From Styela clava (Eukaryota; Chordata; Ascidiacea; Stolidobranchia; Styelidae), in contig NC_135257.1 in assembly GCF_964204865.1 (NCBI RefSeq), forward strand, positions 6,470,151 through 6,534,150: DNA of 64,000 bases, given 5' to 3'. Both the position numbers and the translations under genes were made by a program. The notes under the pieces were generated by a model. The model was not told the origin of the DNA and ran no database searches. It saw nothing but the letters and a program-made list of their open reading frames with translations. Below, one piece after another: positions 13,301 through 25,052 of this stretch (its first letter is position 1; every line of letters begins with the position of its first letter).

Positions 13301-16300
13301 TCTGCTCCCCAATCAAATGGAAACAGAGCATGGCTTGTCAGCCCTGTTATATCATCTGTCACAATTAGTGCTGAATGTCAGGTGAAAATATTTTATAATT
13401 TATTTTTTTTTTGAATGAAAATACGAAAACATAGTATAGCAAAGATTTTCAAACGTTATTGATCTCTGGCCTCCTTTCAAAGACTCTCAACACTTTGCCC
13501 CTTGCCCTTGCTCTTACTTTGAAAATACCTATGTTTGCCTTAACACATTTCAATCATTCAAATATCAAATAGGGAAAAACTGTCAAATAAAATGATATTT
13601 TCCATATTTGCTATAGAAACACATGCATTCATGATGAATTTTTGAAATGGAGACTTTACTATGAATATTGAGCAAAAAGCTTTATAAACTGCATGACCCA
13701 CTATTAGAACTAACAACTTCACACAACTTGCTTTTTAGTTGAGATTCTGGCGTTACATGTTTGGAGCAGATATATACAGACTCAGTGTCTATGTAAGGAC
13801 ATATTCTAACGGGGGATACGAGCACTTGAAAGACTACACTGGTGAAGAAGTGGACAAACTGTTGTGGTACAAGACCATTTTTCCACTGTACAGCACATCA
13901 AATTTCCAGGTACATTGTTACACAATAGATTGGTAATATTGTTAAGAAGTAAATATCTTGTCATTGGGGTTATAATTAGATATAGCAATTCATAAGAAAT
14001 AAAGACAATTTTTTAAGAAAAAAAACGTCATGATGATAAGTATAAGTTTATTTTGACTACATACTCGACATAGAAGACGATAAAATAATTGATAAAAACA
14101 AAATTAAACTGGTTACAGAGTCAGGAAAGTGACCAAAACCTCAGGTAAGGTTAGAAACGTTCAGATTTTAGATTGAAAAGTGTTGTTAACAGAAGTTGTA
14201 CCTGTTTGCTCACTCACCCAAAGTGCTGAGTTAATTAAAACATGCACACACACATACATACAATAACACAGAGAAAAAATAATTAAATGAGAGAAAAAAA
14301 AAAAGAACATAAGATATACCTAGTAAGAAGAAAAGTATACAAACAAAACAAAAAACAAAATTGTGTCACACCATATTAGTAATTTTGTAAGGATTGCCAA
14401 ATTGGACACCGAATTAGTTAGCAGGAGGGAAATATATAGAAAAATATTTCTAAGAAGATATCGACATGCTGATCATAATTGGAGTCACCTAATGCCAAAT
14501 TGTCCAATCGTAATTGCTAAATTGTGTGCATAAGGAAATGGGCAAGAATATTCACTCAATAAAGCCAAAAAGTAGCCAAATTAGAATCCAGAAAATATTG
14601 AATATTAATTAATTAATCAGTAAAGGTAAATATATTTAAATGATGCTAACTATACAGAATATACAATATCCATTCACATTGGTAATACAAAACGCTTACA
14701 AAATACAAAATTTATTTATTTAGGTCATAATTGAAGGAGTTGTTGGTAAAAACATCCAAGGTGATATTGCCATTGATGACATTTCACTTTCACCTTCTTG
14801 CACTGTTTTAACATCAGGTAATTGTTTAAAAACAAAATTAAGGTATTTTCAAGTTTGATCCATTTATAAATATTCATGTGGAAGCATTTGGATGAATTTC
14901 AACTCAAGTTATATGTTCAATGCTAAGCTAAGCAATTCGTTTTATCTCCACAAGACAACCTGTTGGAATATTTTGAAAAACTCTTATCTCCCAAATCATT
15001 ATCTCATGCACGGTACTTATTCTTTGAAATTATAATTGATGTAGGCTGGCTATACTTAGTTTTGTTTAATTTGTCGTTTGTGCCATATTAAAGTGAAAGT
15101 GAATGAAAATATTTTTACTGGGCTTCCAATTTTAAGCAACACTGCCTGCACATCCTGGTGGACCAGAGTATCCTCCTGAAGCAACACCAGCACCTGCTTG
15201 TGATGAAACATTACATTTTACTTGTCGGTCATCGTCTGGATCTTATGCTGAAAATTGCATCGATCTAGAAAAAGTGTGTGATTTCCGAACAGATTGTGCA
15301 GATCAATCGGATGAATCGGATTGTGGTAAATATTGTTTTTTGTAAGACAGACATATATAGTAGAGAAGAAACTGTGATTTCTCAAAATGTGGGTCTATCT
15401 GACTTGTACACAATAGGTAGTGGTCAGTGTATTGTGCCTATAAATGTCACAGATTATAATTAGAACTGATTTGAAATATCATTCCCAATTACCTCCCCTA
15501 GGTTATAGACCTCTTGTAGACTATGCCAAACTAGAAAAATTTTGGATTCTTTCATCAAGAAGAAATAGCATATCTGAAAAAAAAGTACATAAGTTGGTAC
15601 CTGGACCTAAGGATCCAATTTTTCAAGCAAGTTTATATGATTATGACAGTGCAAGATACGTGCGATTTTGAAGATCCCAATTTATGCGGATGGGAAGTTG
15701 TACCAACAAGGTTAAAGGCAGGGACAACATTTGAATGGCAACGTGGTAGAGGATCTGGCATGGATTCATCTGAACAAGGTGTCAGACCTAGTGCTGATAA
15801 AACATCCGGCACTGCAACTGCTTACTATTTATATGCTGATAGCTCTCTAGCTTCATTTGGAGATTCAACTCAGGTATGTAACTTTATTTTCAAATCAAGA
15901 CAAGACTGTTCTATATATTCATGCTTATGTATATTTTTATTAGATATTTTTTAATTGGTGTATCATACTGAGTAGAGCAGACTGATATTAGACTACAACC
16001 TTTTTTATTATATGATATGTCTTAACATTGATCCAGCATTGTAGGTCTGAAATAATAAATGTTAGTATACTCTTACTTAATTTAATGCTCAAACTTGAGG
16101 TAAAATAGGATTTTACATGTACTATATATGAAAGGAACGCATATAACTATGCCTAAGTATATAACAAGTCAAAAGATTTGGTTTTCTGATCGCAAGTTCA
16201 GTTCAGGTATGGAAATAATCAGCAATGGTAACTAGCAGTGCAATTGTGAATGTGGTGAAGAATTTCTTTACAAAGCAACTGTAGAGTAAAAATGACATCC

Positions 16301-19300
16301 AATCTTCAAGATCAAAACACTTCTAAACTGAAATTCTGATTTTTTGTAGATTATATCGGCCAATATATCCCAATCTGGACCTCAGTGTGCACTTCGATTT
16401 TATTCATGGATGACTGATTATTCTATTGGATCATTACACATTTTCTCTCATCATATCAATGATGCGGGACAAATTGTTGAACTCTGGAGCAAGAGTGGTA
16501 AACTAGGAAATGACTGGACATTATCAGAAGCATTTATTGGAAGCAGAACTAACTTCAGGGTACGCTTCTAAAGTTATTTACTCTTTAAAGTTTCACAATG
16601 TTTGCTTTTACATTTTGTAAATTTTTTTCTGTAAACAGAAGAGTCTTTGTTTTAATTAGCATATTGTATAAATCCAGAAGTTGGACTAGAGCATTCTGCC
16701 TTTTTGTTGATACAAACCCTAAACTTTGTCTTATTCACGAATACTTACCACACAACCAAGTCAAATTTTTTTCTGCAAGTACTGTTTGATTCACTCATAT
16801 TTCTTATTGATGACCAATCTTTTTTTGTTTTTTCAAGGTACTTTATCATGATATATTGAAATTTTATTTGTATATTTAGGCAACAAAAATATATTTTGGT
16901 TATATAAAATTGTGTTAAAACATTTAGGTAAGCATATTTGAATTGGAATAATGCATTAAATCATTTATCATTGTAGATTATCATTGAAACAAGACGTGGG
17001 AACACTGGACAAAAAGATATTGCTATAGATGATTTCTTGTTCAAGGACTGTGCACCACCACCATATTCTGATCAGCCTTGTGGATCAAATGAGTTTACCT
17101 GCGCCAACAAAGTATGCTTTGTATTGATGAATATTCTACATATCACACAGTTGTACTGAAATTGAATACTTCTATTTAATGCCACTCAATTCTCTTCTAA
17201 TCTTAACAAGTTCTCATTTTATTTTAGGTCTGTGTATCAACTGATTTAACTTGTGATTTTGCTGATAACTGTGGTGATGCAACTGATGAATTGAATGCAT
17301 TGTGTTATCAGAAAGCTCCAAGGTAGATTTTTATTGAGTCATTCATTCTTTTCCCAATTTTTTAATTTTTCTGGGGGGCGCTCCAGAAGTGTAGGTACCA
17401 ATATGGAGGTAACTAATTTCGTTCAATTACCAGTAATAGAAACAATCAGGGTTGGTAAGTTTTAAACACAACATTCTGATTTAGTAGGAAGTAACAATCT
17501 CCCATGGGTACTATTTACTTTAATATTTGTTTGATTTTTATTACCGTAAGCATTTCAGTATAAAATTTAGTATTTAGCATAGTATATGTGTTTAAAAATT
17601 GACTGAACACCATCGGAAAAACACAACAAAGCATATATGTAGTAATATTGTATGTATTATTACACAGATGCAACTTTGAATTTGATTTGTGCGGTTTCAA
17701 TCGTGAAGAAGATTCTGATATCCAATGGCAACTAATAAAAGGTGGGGCAATGTTGGATGGAAGTACTGGTCCATCATTTGACCATACAACAAGATCACCT
17801 CAAGGGCAATACCTGTTTGCAGACCCTTTCACTAGTGCTCAAGCAGATTATAATGGAAAAGCAAGATTAGGAACTCCAGGTAAATATTTTTATCGCATTT
17901 ATTTGCATAGCAAATTTATATAAAAATGAAAACTTAAAAATTGAAAAAGGAAGTCATTACATACTGTACTCCAAATGAACTCCGACACGATATGACATCT
18001 AACAACTCCTAACTTATCCAATGGAAACTATTCATAGCATTTGACGTGCTTTAACTTTTCCTCAAATACTGATAGAATATTTTAATGTATTGAATCATAT
18101 TATAGGCCTAATATAGTTAAAATACTTCTTTATATTATTGAAAAATTAAACAAAACATCTTAAATTAGGTCTTTTCAATTCGGTAAAAAATTCTGATGGA
18201 TGTGTCGTCCGATTTTACTACAACTTAATGTCAGTCGATTCTGGTGAATTGCGAGTATACACAAGAACGCAATGGGAGCAAGATCCGGATCAAGGATTGA
18301 CTCAAATGTGGTCAAGCACAAATGGAGAAATTGGTGATTTTTGGCAGAGGCAAGATGTGACGTTATACTCATCAACAAACTTCCAAGGTATGTTTATTCA
18401 AATTATTCACATAGAAATCATTTGATTGTATTGCAAACTATAAAACCAAATTTGTTATTTTATGAAATGCTGACTTGTAGTCCCTCATATTTGGAAGACA
18501 ATGGAAAGAAAACTATCCGTAACTTTTAATTTTTTTAACGTTTACAATTGATATTTCTTCAAACAACCTATTTTAAGTATAACTGGTATTTTAGCATGTA
18601 ACCAAAACACTAAGTTTTCAAATTGTATCATAACAATTTCTGTTGTACCTTTTACCTGAAGTCCTTGATTGATTAAATAAAGGGCAAAACTGATTTTTTT
18701 TTCCTATGATGTAAAAATAATAATGTCCGTATAAGTATAACATTCATTTTGTGTGATATATTAAACAGCAAAATGGAACATCACACCAGGTATTTGTTTG
18801 CAGTGAATTTAATTTCTATATATCTTATTTGCATTCACAATAAATCGATATGGATGACAGTGCTATCTTTTTATTGTTAATTTTATTTCCTTTTTCAGTG
18901 ATATTTGAAGCTATACACACATCTGGTGGGTATACTCCATCAATTGCAATTGATGACATTAGTTTCTCAGATCAATGTTTGTTTGATATATCTGGATCAC
19001 ATGGAACAGTTCCACCACCCGTCACACAATCTCCAATATGCTCTGCTGGTTTGTATCCATGTGACAATGGAAAGTGTTATTCATCAGCCCAAAGATGTGA
19101 TTTTACTGATACTTGTGGCGACAACACTGATGAAAAATTATGTGGTATGTTTATTAAAATTGGAAATTAAAATTTATATATAAAAAGAATTAAACGTATT
19201 GGACAAAATTATTTTAACAGTGATTATTATCAGTCAATTCAATAACTGAATAACACATTTGCCTGTATCTGTAGAAAAATTTTTGAAATTTGATCTTGTA

Positions 19301-22300
19301 ATAATATTTGTGTAAAAAGAATTGTCATGGAGTATCTGATTTTAAAACATCACATACATATCTCGTTAGATATTTTTCAATTAGCATTTTTGATATACTA
19401 AAATTTAGTAACTTTGAATATTATTGAAATCATGACAATCCATTTGGTTTGAAACAGGCACTACTTGTGATTTCGATGTTGATCAATGTGGTTGGACAAA
19501 TTCTGAAGGTGTCAGTCAAGATTTTGATTGGATAAGACAAACTGGAAGTGATGGTACAGGGCCTGATAATGATCATACAAGGTATAAAAATTGTTGTAAA
19601 TTAGGTGTACTTCAACTTGGAGATAATATATTCGAAACCACCCTGCTCTGTTAAACGTTATTTAAAAATTACTAATTGAGACACTTTATGGTTTTTGTTC
19701 TGCTATTTTGAACTGATTGTTTCTTGAAACATATGATATGTTATTTATATTTTAATAGTGATTGTTTCTCACATCAATCTTTTTATCTAAACCAGTGGCA
19801 ATGGATATTTCATGGTTGTACCTACCGATGAATATAAAGGACGAGGAGCAAAAGCACATTTGGTTACTAACATATATCATGATTCCTCCTCAATATGTTC
19901 AATATCTTTCTACTATTCAATAAAAGCAATGTCAACGGTATGATTATTTAAATTTACATTATATATCATATTTAGTGAAATTGAGATTTTTAAATTACTG
20001 GTATCAATTGACAATCAAAGAGAATTTAACCTAACAATAATTAAGAGTATTTTTATTAACAGTCAACAAATGTAGGAACGTTGCGTGTGTTACGAAAACT
20101 TTTTACGACTGGTGCTGGCGGTGTTGATCAACTGTTTGAAACCAGTGTTCAAGGCGATGATTGGAAATCTGCAACAGTATCAGTTGGACACAGCAGGTAT
20201 TTCTTATATCATAAGAATGTCAGTAATTGAGTCGGGGCATTTTTTGAAGTTCATTGTACTTCATTACAATGATTGTAAGAGTTTTTTCCAAATTTTCTGC
20301 TTAACTACTATAATTTGATCACATAATTTTTACTGTTAAAAAGGATTTCCGAAAGACTAATTAAGACTGTTACAAATTTTATCTCTCTTCAAAGTTGAAT
20401 ATCGTATATTATATGTAAATTTGTATTGTATAGGGATTTTCAAGTAATATTTGAAGTTGAGAACGCAGAAGATAAATATGGATATGTTGCTATTGATGAT
20501 GTACAATTTAACAACTGTGCACCAAGTGGAAATTCTGTCTGTTCAGGTGATCAATTCTCCTGCACAGATGGAAAATGTCTCCTCTATGATGAGGTATGTT
20601 TCTAATGTCACTATTTGAAAAGTTGAACATTTTTTAGTATTTTGCGCCTGTTTATTTTATATGAATATTTGCTTATATGAAGCAAGCTAAATGAAATAAT
20701 AGATATAATCAAGATATCAACATTAATATCTGCCAGACAATTTAGATTTTCTTTGTACCCAAAATGTTAATCATTAATCATTAAATTATACACTACTGTC
20801 ATTTCTTACTTCTGGAACTAACTGATTTTTTTGCTGTAACTGAAAATCATGTAATACCTTCATTTTTTTAAAGGTTTGTGACTACAGAAATGACTGCGAT
20901 GATGGAAGTGATGAAAAATCGTGTGTTTTGTTGCCTGGTGATTGTACTTTCGATTCTGCAGAAGTTTGGACTGATTTATCATCTGGTTCTACCTCAGGAT
21001 GTCAATATATTCAAAATGAAAACAACAATGGAGATTGGCAGCTTTCTACAGGACTAATCAGTTAGTAGATGAAATATTACTGTTTCTAAATTTAATTTTG
21101 TGATTACCGATGCCAATACACTTTAATTTTCGAAAAGAAATTTTATTGTTTGTTAGGATGTATTTGAATAATCATTGGCAGTCCACTTTATTTTTTCAAC
21201 TCTGCGCAATAGTTATTTTATGTAGAAGATGCCTCCAGATCATGCTTGACATATAATATAAGCAAAGTCAATCTTACTAAACATAATACCTTGCAATCCA
21301 ATAGTATTTTACTCACACTGAGTTATATTCTGTCAGTTTATTATTATCCTCGTCAAATAATAACTTTATACTCAGAATGTTATAGTCAATGCATTAATTA
21401 ACACCTGTATGAACACTGTTATACTCAAATATCACGAAACTTGCTCAACATTATTGATCATGAATTCGACTGCCAAAAATGTTTTTAGCGTGTTCGTATA
21501 TAATACAATTCTTTTTTATAATCATATTTTCCAGGTGATCCATCATCTATTACCGATGTTGCACCTACTGATGATCACACTCAATATGGAAATGATGGAA
21601 AATTTGCCTATATCAATGTAAAACAATATTACGCTGGTGACGTTATGAGATTTTCAACCTCTGCAAGCTTTGCTTCCAGTATTGGTGTATGCAAATTGAG
21701 ATTTTGGCATTTCATGTCAGGTACTGTATCATTGATATTGTTGTACATTGCTAAGTTTTCGTTAATTGTAGGAGAACAGCGTACGAGATAATTTCGAGAT
21801 GTAATTAACATTGATAATTCACATACCCATAATCGGTCATTTTTATTATACCGCAGGATCAACAGTTTCAACAATACTCAGGGTGTATGTTGTAGAACCT
21901 TCTGGATCAAAACACAGAGTAAGCTCTCTTATTGGAAATGCAAGTCCGAATAATGAATGGAACTATGCACGAGTTGACGTTGGTAGTAATACTGATGGCT
22001 GGCATGTTGAGTTTGAAGCAGAAGCAGGAGATGGTGCACACGACCTTGGGGGTTATATTGCCTTGGATGATATTACATTCTCAGACCAATGCTATGGAGG
22101 TGAGTGAAGACATATCACTTCTCTCATTTTTATTATGTAATTGTGTTGCTCTTATTCCAGAAATAATGGAAGTTAAATTTTGATTTGTGCTGTATCAGTT
22201 TTTAATTTAAAAAGATGCCGACATTTAAACCAGAAATTTAAAAGTAAGATTGTCTCAGTTTGACATTCGTTGTCATTAAACTTTAATCTCTGTTACACAC

Positions 22301-25052
22301 AATACATTCTATATTTTATTTAAATATTTTCATGATAGATTGATCCTCCAATATTATTTCGATTCACAACATCCATCATTACTTCAAAAATGTGACTTAT
22401 TTTCAACAACAATTCTCACTCACAGAGCATGCAGTGGCAACCTGTACACCTCAAGAAATATCCTGCAAAGTAGGAGGACAAGAATCATGTATTACAGCTA
22501 TTTGGCGGTGCGATGGATGGGTGGATTGTGACAATGGCATAGATGAACGTGGTTGTCCAACAAAACCACCAAACACAGGAACAACACCTGATCAAAATGT
22601 CGGAAACTGTAAAGATAACGAAGTAAGATTTATTCATATCATTTTTGTTTTTAAATATGACTGCTTTTTTGTAAACACAATCAACCTCTTGTTATATTGG
22701 TGAAAACACTTTGGGTGTTAGAATTTTCATCATGATAAACAGGATTCTCATTTTCAACGAATGCGTTGATTTGTTCCATCAGTTATCAGTGAAAAAAATT
22801 CATTCATTCTGCTCATATATTATTATTCTTATACTTTTGACATAACAAATATAACTCAAATTCTGAAGATTGAATTTCTGTGAAAAAAGTATACTTTTGT
22901 TGTACTCTGACAACATTAGTTGAGATGATTTATTTTTTACAGTTCCGTTGTTCGGATGACAGCTGTATACCAAGTATATACAGATGTGATGGAGTTCGTG
23001 ACTGCCCTAGGAGTGGTGAAGATGAGAATGGATGTGATTCCTCATCAAACTGCCCTAGTGGGAAATTCTATTGTACGTCGACATCAACTTGCCTGAGCTC
23101 TGAAAAACAATGTGATGGCGTATTTGATTGTGAATCTCAGGTATGTATTTGTATAATGGAAAACTGATTTTAAAAGTCACATAAAATTTTTTTTTTTAAT
23201 AATTGATACAAATTAACAAAATTAGTATACTTATGGCATGAAATTTTGGGATTAGTGATCCAGAGAAAAGCATACCCATCAACAAATACCCCGGTTGACA
23301 TTGGTCCTAAAAATGTGTGAAAGGTATCTTTGGAACGATACTTGATGTCTTTACTAGTACCACAGTAATTATATAATATACAGATATAATAGATGATACA
23401 TATATGAAAGGATGCACAGCTAATTATATCGGTAAAACCCTATGTGCTATATAATAAAACAAAGTTTAATAATTTCTCTTCATAAAATGAGAAATAAAAT
23501 TGATTTTTCCAATCAACAAACATCGTATGTTCAATTACACCTATACTTCCCTATATTTGTTTTCTCTGATCAATAAAACGTTTAATATAATATACACAGG
23601 CTGATGAAAGTTTATGCAATGTCTGTCCTGATAATTACTGTGGTGAGGGAGGAACTTGTGGATTAACATCAAATAAAGCCCCAATATGTACTTGCAAAGA
23701 TGCATATGTGGGAACCAGATGCCAAACTAATAGAGAACCCCCTGAAGGAACTGGTGGCTTAAGTGGAGGTATGTGTACGGATGTTCCAAGCACTTATTAG
23801 ATTGAATGCACTCGCAGATCAATGTTTTTTTTTGTATTTTTGAAAAAGCAACAACACCTTTTCCGCATCTCGAAACAGAGGCAGCCTAGACATAAAGAAC
23901 TAATGGGTTCAGTTTGATATTATATATTAGTCTTACACATAAATCCATTATAATCAGATAATCAGTCCAGAATAAGCATTTTTGTCATAAATTTTGTTCT
24001 ACAGGTGCAGTTGCTGGAATAGTTCTTGGATGTATTGGTGGTATTGCAGCTATTGGCCTAATTATTATATTTGTTATGAGAAGAGATGGCAATATCAGGT
24101 AAATTTCTTTGGTTAAAAATATTGTCATATTTGGTTTAACTGCCCAAGCCATACTTGCCTATAATAACAGTGTTCTAAAAACTTACTTTCTAACCTTAAA
24201 AATTTAATTAGTTATTGCACCTTGGGTGTCCTTGCTCGATAACCAATTTTTGTTCCTTGCGGCTTTCCTTCCCCAGTAAAAATTAATTTTATTTTTTGTC
24301 AATTTTGCATGTTATTTTTCACTGGATGGAAAAAATAAACTTGACTCTGTCTTTGAGAGATATATTTGCAAAAATAGAGTCTATGTGATAATATTTCGGT
24401 GTCTTTGACATACTTCTGGTCCAGACTTTGGCTTGATTTTTTATTTTTGCGTGTTGGTTGCTCAAGATGTCTCCCCAACACCTTCCAGTTGTCCCCACCT
24501 TTGTTAAATCCCTCCCTTTGCCTATTTTCGAACTCTTTATTCTTCCTTCCCTATGCACAAAACTACTCTATTTGCTCAATCTTTAATCGACGCTTTGCTA
24601 GTGTTATGTGCAACTCAAACTCTGTCCCAGTACAATTTGAGCAGTTTATTATGTGTTCATAAATTAGTAGTATATTAATAATAAAAAACTAAAGAATATT
24701 AGCCATACTACAGTGAATATGAAGCAAAATTCCGTCCTAAAAGCGACTGAATTCCTCCACGGTAGGGAAATGCTGCCTCATAATATCTATTTTACTTCTA
24801 AAATCTCTCAGGCGACAAGCTTTACTGGATGAACAAAGTGGACAACGAACATATGACAACCCATTGTTTTCTTCAAGTTCATCTCCTTCATCTGGTGGTG
24901 GCGGAGACTACAACTTACAAACTTTTGGTACTCCTACTACCCCTGGAGTAATAGAAACGAGTAAAGGCTTTGAAAATCCATTATTTGGAGATGGCAGTGG
25001 TGACGCCACAGTTTATGCTACTTTTGGTAGTTCATCTGAATCTAAAGCTTGA
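110..25052 (+). CDS. MAM and LDL-receptor class A repeat receptor (MALRD1-like), 5' end outside window
   Basis: Fifty exons joined in frame from 110 to the TGA at 25050-25052 give about 2,805 visible residues; the N-terminus lies upstream of the window. Order: partial MAM, then eleven LDLa-MAM alternations, three further LDLa repeats, one EGF-like domain, a single transmembrane helix and a short cytoplasmic tail, so a type I surface protein. LDLa repeats show the calcium-cage pattern CDxxxDCxDxSDE; MAM domains show CDFE..LCxW starts, PxxDHT and IDD motifs. Pro/Thr-rich linkers separate some domains (near 3400, 10600, 15150, 19010). The architecture matches the MALRD1 (Diet1) family, where MAM/LDLa arrays mediate extracellular binding; the ligand here is unknown. 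Intron phases agree at all 49 junctions. A poly(A) signal AATAAA lies at 25414-25419. Sure of the family, less sure of orthology. Exons are listed in the unit entries that follow. Confidence 0.93.
1363..3986 (+). other. MAM2 and LDLa2 of the MAM/LDLa receptor
   Basis: Exons 1363-1560, 2789-3015, 3311-3509 and the start of 3954-4136. MAM2 opens with [10 protein letters not shown] and ends at GIDDVVF; a Pro/Thr linker follows (about 3400-3445). LDLa2 is split by the 3509/3954 intron and reads CPDGQFHC to [10 protein letters not shown]. The 1561-2788 intron is enlarged by an 811-bp hAT-type insertion. Confidence 0.9.
1671..2481. mobile_element. Non-autonomous hAT-type element, 811 bp
   Basis: Terminal inverted repeats of 16 bp are perfect (CAGCGTTTCCCAAACT at the left, its complement at 2466-2481). 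Both sides carry the identical 8-bp target duplication TTCTACAT (1663-1670 and 2482-2489). No transposase frame is visible inside. It sits in an intron of the MAM/LDLa gene. Confidence 0.9.
3954..5358 (+). other. MAM3 and LDLa3 of the MAM/LDLa receptor
   Basis: Exons 3954-4136, 4383-4564, 4707-4824 and 5181-5358. MAM3 starts [10 protein letters not shown], has PSDHT before the phase-1 intron at 4137, and ends VGVDDITF. LDLa3 runs CQFDEFGC to [10 protein letters not shown] and ends just before the donor at 5359. Confidence 0.9.
5929..7833 (+). other. MAM4 and LDLa4 of the MAM/LDLa receptor
   Basis: Exons 5929-6106, 6186-6302, 6618-6716, 7216-7389 and the start of 7797-8086. MAM4 begins [10 protein letters not shown] and ends SIDDISF. 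LDLa4 is CGTGQLAC to [10 protein letters not shown], split by the 7390-7796 intron between the two Asn codons of CDFNNDC. The 6717-7215 intron holds a 154-bp hAT-type element. Confidence 0.9.
6828..6981. mobile_element. Small hAT-type MITE, 154 bp
   Basis: Ends are CAGGAATGGGCAAT and, on the other strand, CAGGAGTGGGCAAAT. Flanks TTTAAGTT (6820-6827) and TTTCAGTT (6982-6989) match 7 of 8 as a decayed target duplication. Intronic in the MAM/LDLa gene. Confidence 0.8.
7797..9105 (+). other. MAM5 and LDLa5 of the MAM/LDLa receptor
   Basis: Exons 7797-8086, 8271-8424, 8733-8854 and 9015-9163. The first MAM5 exon is unusually long (290 nt) because the intron normally placed before the DHT-type motif is absent. 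LDLa5 reads CTAGLKQC to [12 protein letters not shown], with an inserted residue and a doubled cysteine in the calcium-cage region. Confidence 0.88.
9015..10784 (+). other. MAM6 and LDLa6 of the MAM/LDLa receptor
   Basis: Exons 9015-9163, 9361-9535, 9810-9969, 10149-10221 and 10584-10784. MAM6 starts [10 protein letters not shown] and ends AVDDVSF. A Pro/Thr linker of about 25 residues precedes LDLa6, which reads CDSTYNLNC to [10 protein letters not shown]; the usual Asp after CD..DC is replaced (CPNGYDE), so calcium binding may be weakened. Confidence 0.87.
10883..12371 (+). other. MAM7 and LDLa7 of the MAM/LDLa receptor; uses a GC-AG intron
   Basis: Exons 10883-11000, 11229-11364, 11700-11861 and 12160-12370. 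MAM7 starts [14 protein letters not shown] and lacks the two N-terminal cysteines of its siblings. Its third exon ends in CAG followed by GCATGT at 11862, a GC donor. Phase and homology (Q then IIIAK, as in the other MAM units) both support it. LDLa7 reads CDSSEFTC to [10 protein letters not shown]. Confidence 0.85.
12616..15325 (+). other. MAM8 and LDLa8 of the MAM/LDLa receptor
   Basis: Exons 12616-12732, 13242-13381, 13739-13909, 14724-14817 and 15137-15325. MAM8 begins [10 protein letters not shown], carries PLRDHT and ends AIDDISL. A Pro-rich linker (about 15140-15200) leads to LDLa8, CDETLHFTC to [10 protein letters not shown]. The 13910-14723 intron is 814 bp, AT-rich, without coding sequence. 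Confidence 0.87.
15650..17322 (+). other. MAM9 and LDLa9 of the MAM/LDLa receptor
   Basis: Exons about 15650-15873, 16350-16559, 16977-17111 and 17228-17322. The first acceptor is uncertain: AG at 15648-15649 or 15654-15655 both keep the frame, and neither has a good pyrimidine tract. MAM9 reads [11 protein letters not shown] to AIDDFLF; LDLa9 reads CGSNEFTC to [12 protein letters not shown] and is split by the 17112-17227 intron. Confidence 0.82.
17373..17460. repeat. Possible fragment of a palindromic MITE family
   Basis: The stretch beginning GGGGGCGCTCCAGAAGTG, followed by ACCAATATGGAGGTAAC, resembles the ends of the foldback element at 51610-51803 (GAAGT..TG..ACC.AGATGG.GG). No partner terminus was found. 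Weak call. Confidence 0.3.
17668..19144 (+). other. MAM10 and LDLa10 of the MAM/LDLa receptor
   Basis: Exons 17668-17879, 18169-18387 and 18899-19144. MAM10 starts [10 protein letters not shown], has PSFDHT and ends AIDDISF. After the linker [11 protein letters not shown] comes LDLa10, CSAGLYPC to [10 protein letters not shown]. Confidence 0.9.
19458..20925 (+). other. MAM11 and LDLa11 of the MAM/LDLa receptor
   Basis: Exons 19458-19581, 19796-19937, 20063-20196, 20434-20593 and the start of 20874-21060. MAM11 begins [10 protein letters not shown], has PDNDHT split by the intron at 19582, and ends AIDDVQF. LDLa11 reads CSGDQFSC to [10 protein letters not shown]. Confidence 0.9.
20874..22622 (+). 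other. MAM12 and LDLa12 of the MAM/LDLa receptor
   Basis: Exons 20874-21060, 21535-21720, 21857-22099 and 22426-22622. MAM12 is the most divergent full copy: it starts CTFDSAEVW and has a longer, Ser/Asn-rich opening. It still carries PTDDHT and ALDDITF. LDLa12 reads CTPQEISC to [10 protein letters not shown]. Confidence 0.85.
22609..25052 (+). other. LDLa13, LDLa14, EGF-like domain, transmembrane helix and cytoplasmic tail
   Basis: Exons 22426-22622 (end), 22943-23140, 23600-23768, 24005-24098 and 24812-25052. LDLa13 is CKDNEFRC to [11 protein letters not shown]; LDLa14 is CPSGKFYC to CESQADESLC. The EGF-like domain is [12 protein letters not shown] to [13 protein letters not shown] hydrophobic, Gly/Ile-rich helix (24005-24080) is followed by the stop-transfer residues MRRDGN. 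The tail, about 80 residues, contains YDNPLF and FENPLF. Confidence 0.9.
24190..24770. repeat. Repeat related to the element at 46727-46974
   Basis: The intron before the last receptor exon contains segments similar, with mismatches, to the right half of the lipocalin-intron element: TATGTGTTCATAAATTAG and CATACTACAGTGAATATGAA versus TATGTGTTCATGAATGAG and AATACTACGGCGAATACAAA. The order and orientation are the same, but the termini are not clear here. Confidence 0.45.

Noticed and set aside
13441-13735. Possible degenerate hAT end (TTTTCAAACGTTATTGATCTC...)
   Set aside because: Only a vague terminus-like string; no matching right end or target duplication.
14001-14723. A-rich intron tail suspected to be a retroelement end
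   Set aside because: No coding fragment, no clear poly(A)/target duplication pair; ordinary AT-rich intron sequence explains it.
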